This document shows, in pieces, positions 58,770-64,000 of a DNA stretch of 64,000 nucleotides (positions are counted from its first letter, which is position 1; the number at the start of each line of letters is the position of its first letter). Origin of the DNA: Protopterus annectens. Its lineage: Eukaryota > Chordata > Ceratodontiformes > Protopteridae. The translations under genes and the position numbers were made by a program. The stretch covers positions 581,312,415 to 581,376,414 of the forward strand of contig NC_056749.1 of NCBI RefSeq assembly GCF_019279795.1, read 5' to 3'. The notes under the pieces are model-generated. The model saw only the letters and a program-made list of their open reading frames with translations. It ran no database searches and was not told the origin of the DNA.

Positions 58770-59435
58770 GTTAGTCAACCAGCACACCACTGGGAGGTAG
58801 GAGGGAACCTAGCAGAAAATTCCTGCAAGTAGAAACATGCAGACTTCAAACAGCAGTGACAGAAAATAATGACTGAACCCTGGACCCTTGTGTTGTAAAT
58901 CAGAAATCTTTGGAACAAACCAAGTAAAGACAACAAACCAAATTGAAAAATAAGCCCCGAATCCAGGAGCCAGCAGGGCAAGACTACAGTAATGCGGTCA
59001 AATAAACAGTCCAATGTGCAGTCACTAGAAAATTGCCAAGTCCAGATCAGCCACCATAAACACTTTATTAAAATGTAACCACAAGCACTTTCATCTCTGT
59101 CAGTTCAGAGATTTTATCAAGATAAGGAACAAAACAGGAGGAACACAATATATGGATATATAGACCCATCCCCAGTTAACATTAATATTGTGTACCTCCT
59201 GTTTTGTTCCTTATCTTGATAAAGTCTCTGAACTGCCAGAGACAAAAGCGGTTGTGGTTACGTTTTAATAAAGTGTTTATGGTGGCTGATCCAGTCTTGG
59301 CAATTTTCTAGTGACTGCGCATTGGACTGTTCATTTGACTGCATTACTGTGTGCGGTCTTGCCCTGCTGGCCCCTGGATTTGGGGATTATTTTTTGATTA
59401 AATCAGAAATCTTAACAACTGAGCCACCCAAATCA
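58770..59435 (-). mobile_element. tRNA-derived SINE split by an inserted PLE-like dimer
   Basis: Read on the minus strand, the outer parts (58,770-58,910 and 59,414-59,435) form a SINE: ggtggctcagttgttaagat at the head, then gtccagggttca as B-box-like text, and a body with gtctgcatgtttctac. The head is cut by the 58,911-59,399 insertion. The 14-bp target-site duplication aaatcagaaatctt lies at 58,897-58,910 and 59,400-59,413. Confidence 0.75.
58911..59399. mobile_element. Inverted dimer of a PLE-like terminal repeat
   Basis: Two arms of about 205 bp, 58,941-59,147 and 59,184-59,399, are inverted copies with a spacer of about 36 bp. Each arm, read from the middle outward, has ttccttatcttgataaa, a 7-bp stem and loop (gtctctg-aactgc-cagagac in the right arm), then aaaagcggttgtgg or gaaagtgcttgtgg, then aataaagtgtttatggtggc. 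This recalls terminal sequences of Penelope-like elements, some of which hold hammerhead ribozymes. Perfect 14-bp repeats flank the whole dimer, so it inserted as one unit. Confidence 0.65.
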
Positions 59436-60572
59436 TTCCTCTTTTAAACCATTCATGGGGTCTTCTTTCAGCATCCTCTTGACTTCTATGTGACCCCTTC
59501 TCAGAAATTTCCACAAGATGCACACTCTCCAGTGCCCCTTCTAAAGTCCAGTTGAGTTTCTCAATGTCAAATCCCCCTTGAAAAAGTTCATAGACCCAGT
59601 GAAAGCTAAACAATCATTACAAAGCAAATGACTAAGCTGTAAATGGCTGCTTTGGGGGCTTTTTTTTTCTGTTGGAACTTTACTGTGCTCAACAACTTGT
59701 CTGACAGTCCTTGTTTAGGCAGATTTGAAATGCAGTAAACAATTTAGCCATTATTTTTGTGAAATGTTATTTGTTATGACCAGGAATAAAAAGGCAAAAC
59801 ATGTTAAATGTTTTAAGTTATTAAGCAAGACAAACACCAGCAAAACTCTGTGTGCATAGTACACTTGTTAGAAAATATAAGATGCAGAGCTCAGCTCAGT
59901 AGTGATAGTAATAATGAGGGAGGACTTGAGCAGCTTTTTCTAGATACCAAGCACATGTACTTCACTGAGTTCTGAAACACTGTACCAGGCCAGCTAGAAT
60001 TAACTATCTGATGCAATGGTGGTTAGCAGTGCCCCATAAAGTAGCAAATGTTTAGTTTGGAAATTTACCTATAAAGCTAGTAGTTAGGACTTTAACCTGT
60101 AACACAGAAAGGCTTTGCACAAGGCTAAACTTAGGGCAGCTAGTTAGTGCATCGAACAGCACCAATACCAGATCATAGCATTATCAACATATAGCCTTAA
60201 CCATAGACACCACTCGAGTGACCTCCATAAAACCAAAACCATAATAGCCCAAACCTAATACAAGTCCCAACAACACGGATATGAAATTTCCTAATGTCTC
60301 TGTGGCCAGCTTGGTAGGTATGGGCATCCTGAGACAATGTAGCAATCATTTCATGTACTCAATACTCTTTTAATCCTTAAAGAAACAGTATGCAAGAGAT
60401 GTACATACAGAACTTCCAGGGAGGCAAAAATCTCACTTACAGACAAGAATGTCAAGGACTTACACTACATTCTTTACAAATACCGTTCACCACACACAGA
60501 CTTTCTTGGGGTTCCTATTACGAGAGCGAAGATTCCTTTAGGCAAATACGAAGGCATCAACCTGTATTGTGC
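59436..60572. other. No recognised feature
   Basis: AT-rich sequence; no motif was found. Confidence 0.35.
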
Positions 60573-61250
60573 GAAGTACGTTAACCGCGAAAGTTCAAAA
60601 CCGCGAAGTTCGAAATGTCAATTTGTTTTGGTTGGCCCATCTGTGGTATAGCTCCGTAAGGTAAGCGTGCGATAGATAGAAATTTAGTGTTAGGATTTGC
60701 GTTAAGGTAAGTGCATAGATAGGTAATATATGTAAGAGTTAGTGTAGTGTTAGAAGTAGGTGTTTTTTAAATGTATGTATGTGTTTTATTTATTTTGTTT
60801 GGCTGTAGGCGAAGTGTGCAGTAGTTATGGATCTTAGGGTTAGGGAGGGGTTAAGGACAGTGCATAGTTAGTTGTGTATGTGGGGTTTGGTATAGTGTTG
60901 GAGGTAGGTTTTTTTTAAAATGTATGTATGTGTTTTATTTATTTTGTTTGGGTGTATGTGTGTAGGGGAAGTGTGCGGTAGTTATGGACCTTAGGGTTAG
61001 GGATGGGTTAAGGAGAGTGCTAAGATAGTTGTGTTTGTGGGGTTTAGTGTAGTGTCCGAGGTAGGGTTTTGGTGCTTTAGTTTAGGTTAGAAGTAGGGTT
61101 TGGTTAGTGTATGTATGTGGTTTATTTATTTTGTTTGGGTAGGTAGCATGTAGCAGGTGGTGGGGATGGCCAAATATGACAGTTCGATATTTTTTTTTTT
61201 CGTGGTTTAGTGCATTCGGGATTTTTGCGGTTCACAGTATAGGGGTCGAT
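60573..61250. mobile_element. Foldback-type element with internal tandem repeats
   Basis: The left end has ttaaccgcgaaag, aaaccgcgaagttcgaaatg and ttttggttggcccatc; the right end inverted has gaaccgcaaaaatcccgaat, aaaccacgaaa, tcgaactgtcata and tttggccatcc. So imperfect terminal inverted repeats of about 70 bp frame the element. Inside are three tandem units (periods 149 and 187 bp) with tttatttattttgtttgg and, in two units, ttagggttaggg. No transposase was seen. Probably a non-autonomous DNA transposon. Confidence 0.55.
60690..61170 (+). repeat. Tandem units with interstitial TTAGGG
   Basis: Anchors tttatttattttgtttgg start at 60,785, 60,934 and 61,121. The third unit has about 38 extra bases. 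The word ttagggttaggg occurs at about 60,834 and 60,991. Two telomere-like units each time are too few for a true telomere. Confidence 0.85.
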
Positions 61251-61289
61251 GTTTGGGTATTCATGCATAGGGTTTTTCGCTTTGGTAAT

Positions 61290-61990
61290 ATAGACCCACT
61301 TTCTTGCACTGATTCACTTAACAGAAACCTCCCCAAACCTCAAAGACCTCCTAAGCAGTCAAATGGCAACACCTATCAGCAATTACTAAATCACACACCA
61401 AAAGCAAAACCTAACACCACACAAGCCTGCACCTAATGGTCCCGCAAGAAGAAAGCCCATAAGACAGACAAACATTTTACCTAGTACTCTTGTCATAGGG
61501 GATTCTATCGTACAACACAGATACCACTCTCACAAAGCTGGACAGGGAGAAGATAACAGTTAGTTGCCTATCTGGAGCCAAGATCTGCAATATCACACTC
61601 AAATTCAAGTCAATGCACCACAGGTACCAATATTATTTTATCATAGTCCATGTGGGTTTAAATGACCTGAGACCTACATCACTGGACTATTTGAAAAGAG
61701 ACATTATGAATCTGTCTGAATATGCTTCCCAGACAGATATATGCCTTGCATTGAGCAGCATTCTACCTTCACCAATGATGATGCTACAGTATGAACAGAA
61801 AATGAGTGATTTTAGTAACTATCTTAGTTTTTGGTGTCACTTCAGGAGTATCCAATATTTATGACCATGGAAGGACGTCGTTAATGGACTACATTGATTT
61901 GCTAATGATGACCTTCACTGTCCTCCCTGGGCTTTCAGATATTGGCTAAAACTTTATCCACCTCCTTTTTTAAGCAATGTCAAAACAAAA
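61290..61990 (+). pseudogene. CR1 ORF1 (esterase-like) remnant
   Basis: Broken plus-strand frames read STLVIGDSIVQHR (about 61,484-61,520), with the GDS motif of SGNH esterases, then KLDREKITVSCLSGAKICN and FIIVHVGLNDLRPTSLDYLK (61,613-61,864), with the block holding the conserved Asn. The end, near WLKLYPPPFLSNV, matches the ORF1 end at 17.0 kb. CR1 ORF1 is an RNA-binding accessory protein, often with such an esterase. Stops and shifts are present. ORF2 is absent, so the copy is cut just after ORF1. Confidence 0.75.
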
Positions 61991-62009
61991 CTACCAATAT
62001 AGCAAAAAG

Positions 62010-64000
62010 TTCAAGATTCAAGAGTCAAAGAAACTTTATTGTCATTTAGGAAACACAGGTGATACCTAAACAAAATTTTAAGTGTCAGCTCTTTTACAGG
62101 AGAAAACAAACACAAAAAGACAGACATGATAGGTATTAAAGAATAAACAATAACTATAGTACAAAACTAAATACCTAAGTAGCTGTCGCACATGCTTGTA
62201 CATTATTTATTACATTGGACAACACTGACTACTAGATAATTAGCACATGAAAAGAAAAGTACACTATACACAGAGGTAAGATTGGGTGGTATTGCACATA
62301 AGGAAGTGACTGGAATTGCACTTAAATGAGAATATATTAATTTTAGTATGCAATAAATAAATAAATAGAATTACTGTATGGGAAAAAAAGAGAGAATGAG
62401 AGCGTAACAATCTATTATAGTTTTGATACATCCAGATTTATGTCTGCATTAACGAGTCTTATTGCAGTTGGATAAAAAATGTTCATGAATCTGGAGGTTC
62501 TGCAGCGGATACTCTGTAAACTTCTACCAGAAGCAAGTTTAGTGAACCAACCATATGCTGGATTAGAAGTGTCACTCAGTATTTTGCGGGACTTTTTTTT
62601 ACATCTCAGTTCAAAGAGCTCCTGGAAGGTAGGAAGACTAGTGTCCACGATCTTTTCTGCTGTTCTTATTCTTTACAGCTTCTTCCTTTCAGCCATTGCG
62701 CTGTTACCGACCCATACAGTGCAGTTGCTGGTGATAATGCTCTCAATGGCTCCTCTGTAAAGGTAATTAGAGCATTTATAGAGAGCTTGGTTTTTCTCAG
62801 CCTTCTTAGGAAGTGTAGTCACTGGTGGGCTTTTTTAATTAGCTGGCCTGTGTTTGTACTCCAAGAAAGATCCTCTGATATATCTACCTCCAGGAACTTT
62901 GTAGTCTGGACTCTTTCCATTTCTTCACCATTGATCTTGTGGGGCAGGTGCATGGCAGAGCTATTTCTGAAGTCAATAATAATTTCTTTTGTTTTACTGA
63001 CTTTCAGGTCCAAATTGTTATTGCACCATTCAATCAGGGAGTTGACCTCATTCCTATACCCACTCTCATCATCATGACTTTTGAGTCCTACCACTGTGGT
63101 GTCATCTGCAAATTTGATAATATGGTTGCATCTAGCTTTCGCAGAGCAGTCGTGGGTAAGGATTGTGAACAGTAGAGGACTCAGCACACAGCCCTGGGGT
63201 ACTCCGGTGTTGATTGTAATACTCCCTGAAGTGTTGTTACCAGCATAGGTACTTTGTGGACTTCCATTCAGGAAATCAAGGATGCAGTTGCACAGCCCTT
63301 TATTTATGCCAAGGTTGATTAGCTTTTCTGTAAGTTGCATTGGAATCACTGTATTGAATGCCGAGATGAAATCTATGAACAACAGCCTGGCATAATTGTT
63401 CTTCTCTTCAAGATGCTCCAATGTGAGGTGAAGTGCCACCGAAATGGCATCAGCAGTTGATCTATTTGCCCAGTAGGCAAACTGCAGTGGGTCAAAGGAT
63501 TGGGGTAATACTGTAGTCAAATGCCTTTTAACCAGTGTTTCGAAGCATTTCATTACATTTGATGCAAAGCTCACTGGCCTGTAATCATTTAGGCAGGTGG
63601 GATTGGCTTTTTTGGGCAGAGGGATTATGTTGGTAACTTTGAAGCATGCTGGTACTTTTTCTTGGACAAGCGAGGTATTGAAGATGTCCATCAGGACTAT
63701 GCTGAGTTGGTCTGCACAACCTTTCAATACTTTCCCCAGAATGTTATCAGGGCCAGCAGCCTTCCTGGTGTTCACTTTTCTCAATTGGTTCCTTACATCC
63801 ACAGCATTGAAGTTAAGTACTGCCTCCTTTTGGTCATTGAGAAGCTTTACAGCCTCCAGGTTGTTTTTCTCTTCAAACCTGCCATAAAATGTGTTTAGAT
63901 TGTCGAGAAATTCAGTGCTATTCAGTGAAATTCAGCACTGAACTGACTTGGTCTTGTAGTCAGTTAGCTGTTGAATACCATGCCACAGGCTGCTTGAGTC
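62010..64000 (-). mobile_element. L2-like LINE, 3' half, 5' end outside window
   Basis: The 3' end on the minus strand is aatgacaataaagtttcttt followed by gactcttgaatcttgaa, a poly(A)-signal-like end and short repeat tail as in L2 LINEs of fish. Upstream lie the 3' UTR, the ORF2 C-terminus and the RT at 62,819-63,802. Homology to the window edge suggests that the 5' part continues beyond 64,000. Confidence 0.88.
62819..63802 (-). pseudogene. L2-like LINE reverse transcriptase, 327-residue open frame
   Basis: This is the longest non-repetitive open frame in the window. In order it shows VNTRKAAGPDNILGKVLKGC, NIIPLPKKANPTCLNDYRPV, FDPLQFAYWANRSTADAI, LLFIDFISAFNTVIP with the first catalytic Asp, NTGVPQGCVLSPLLFTI, HIIKFADDTTVVGL with the FADD catalytic box, LKVSKTKEIIIDFR and FLEVDISEDLSWSTNT. 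It covers essentially the whole RT. The start at 63,802 is just a Met inside the ORF; upstream the frame is broken. Downstream (62,415-62,648) RT C-terminal text continues in another frame. Once active; now probably dead. Confidence 0.93.

Noticed and set aside
60834..61005. Telomere or chromosome-end sequence
   Set aside because: Only two TTAGGG units at a time, inside larger tandem units of a foldback element.
62479..63898. Plus-strand frames of 78-96 residues (62,479; 62,787; 63,597 and others)
   Set aside because: Shadows of the L2-like RT and its C-terminal part on the minus strand.

Overview
The window looks like intergenic DNA from a vertebrate with a large, repeat-rich genome. It is AT-rich, I recognise no host exon, and about half of it can be assigned to decayed transposable elements. 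The mix is Ty3/Gypsy, DIRS-type tyrosine-recombinase retrotransposons, CR1, L2-like and L1/Tx1-like LINEs, Penelope-like (PLE) remnants and tRNA-derived SINEs, one with a V-SINE-like 3' core. It also holds MITE/foldback elements and CA/TG microsatellites. This would fit a lungfish, a salamander or another basal vertebrate with a giant genome. The sequence alone does not settle which.

Layout. 1-5.06 kb: a Gypsy element on the minus strand (integrase, RNase H, RT, protease, gag, 5' LTR) running off the left edge, with a SINE in its leader. 5.16-5.46 kb: an unclassified dispersed repeat, with a second copy at 20.83 kb. 6.82-8.44 kb: a LINE RT half carrying a MITE. 8.45-14.48 kb: a composite DIRS element. 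15.15-18.96 kb: a deleted CR1, a PLE GIY-YIG fragment and the 5' half of another LINE. 21.65-25.8 kb: a LINE 3' end and several SINEs. 27.1-30.23 kb: an L1 tail and two CR1 copies. 30.73-37.72 kb: an L1/Tx1-like LINE broken by later insertions, local duplications and hairpins. 37.75-42.06 kb: a nearly full-length LINE on the minus strand whose 3' tail is shared with a SINE at 25.55 kb. 42.07-44.01 kb: a MITE, a SINE and an L1 tail. 44.15-44.88 kb: 27 units of a 27-bp minisatellite. 48.28-49.34 kb: a CR1 fragment and a 53-bp minisatellite. 52.5-58.75 kb: simple repeats, a 185-bp tandem duplication and foldbacks. 58.77-59.43 kb: a SINE split by an inverted PLE-like dimer. 60.57-61.25 kb: a foldback with TTAGGG-containing tandem repeats. 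61.29-61.99 kb: a CR1 ORF1. 62.01-64.0 kb: an L2-like LINE with a long open RT, running off the right edge.

The genes do not form a pathway. What can be read is insertion history: elements nested in elements, target-site duplications, a SINE that probably borrows a LINE tail, and inverted duplications that seem younger than the relics holding them. All coding remnants carry stops or frameshifts. The longest uninterrupted one is the L2-like RT at 62,819-63,802. All calls are by eye from motifs; no alignment or database search was run.
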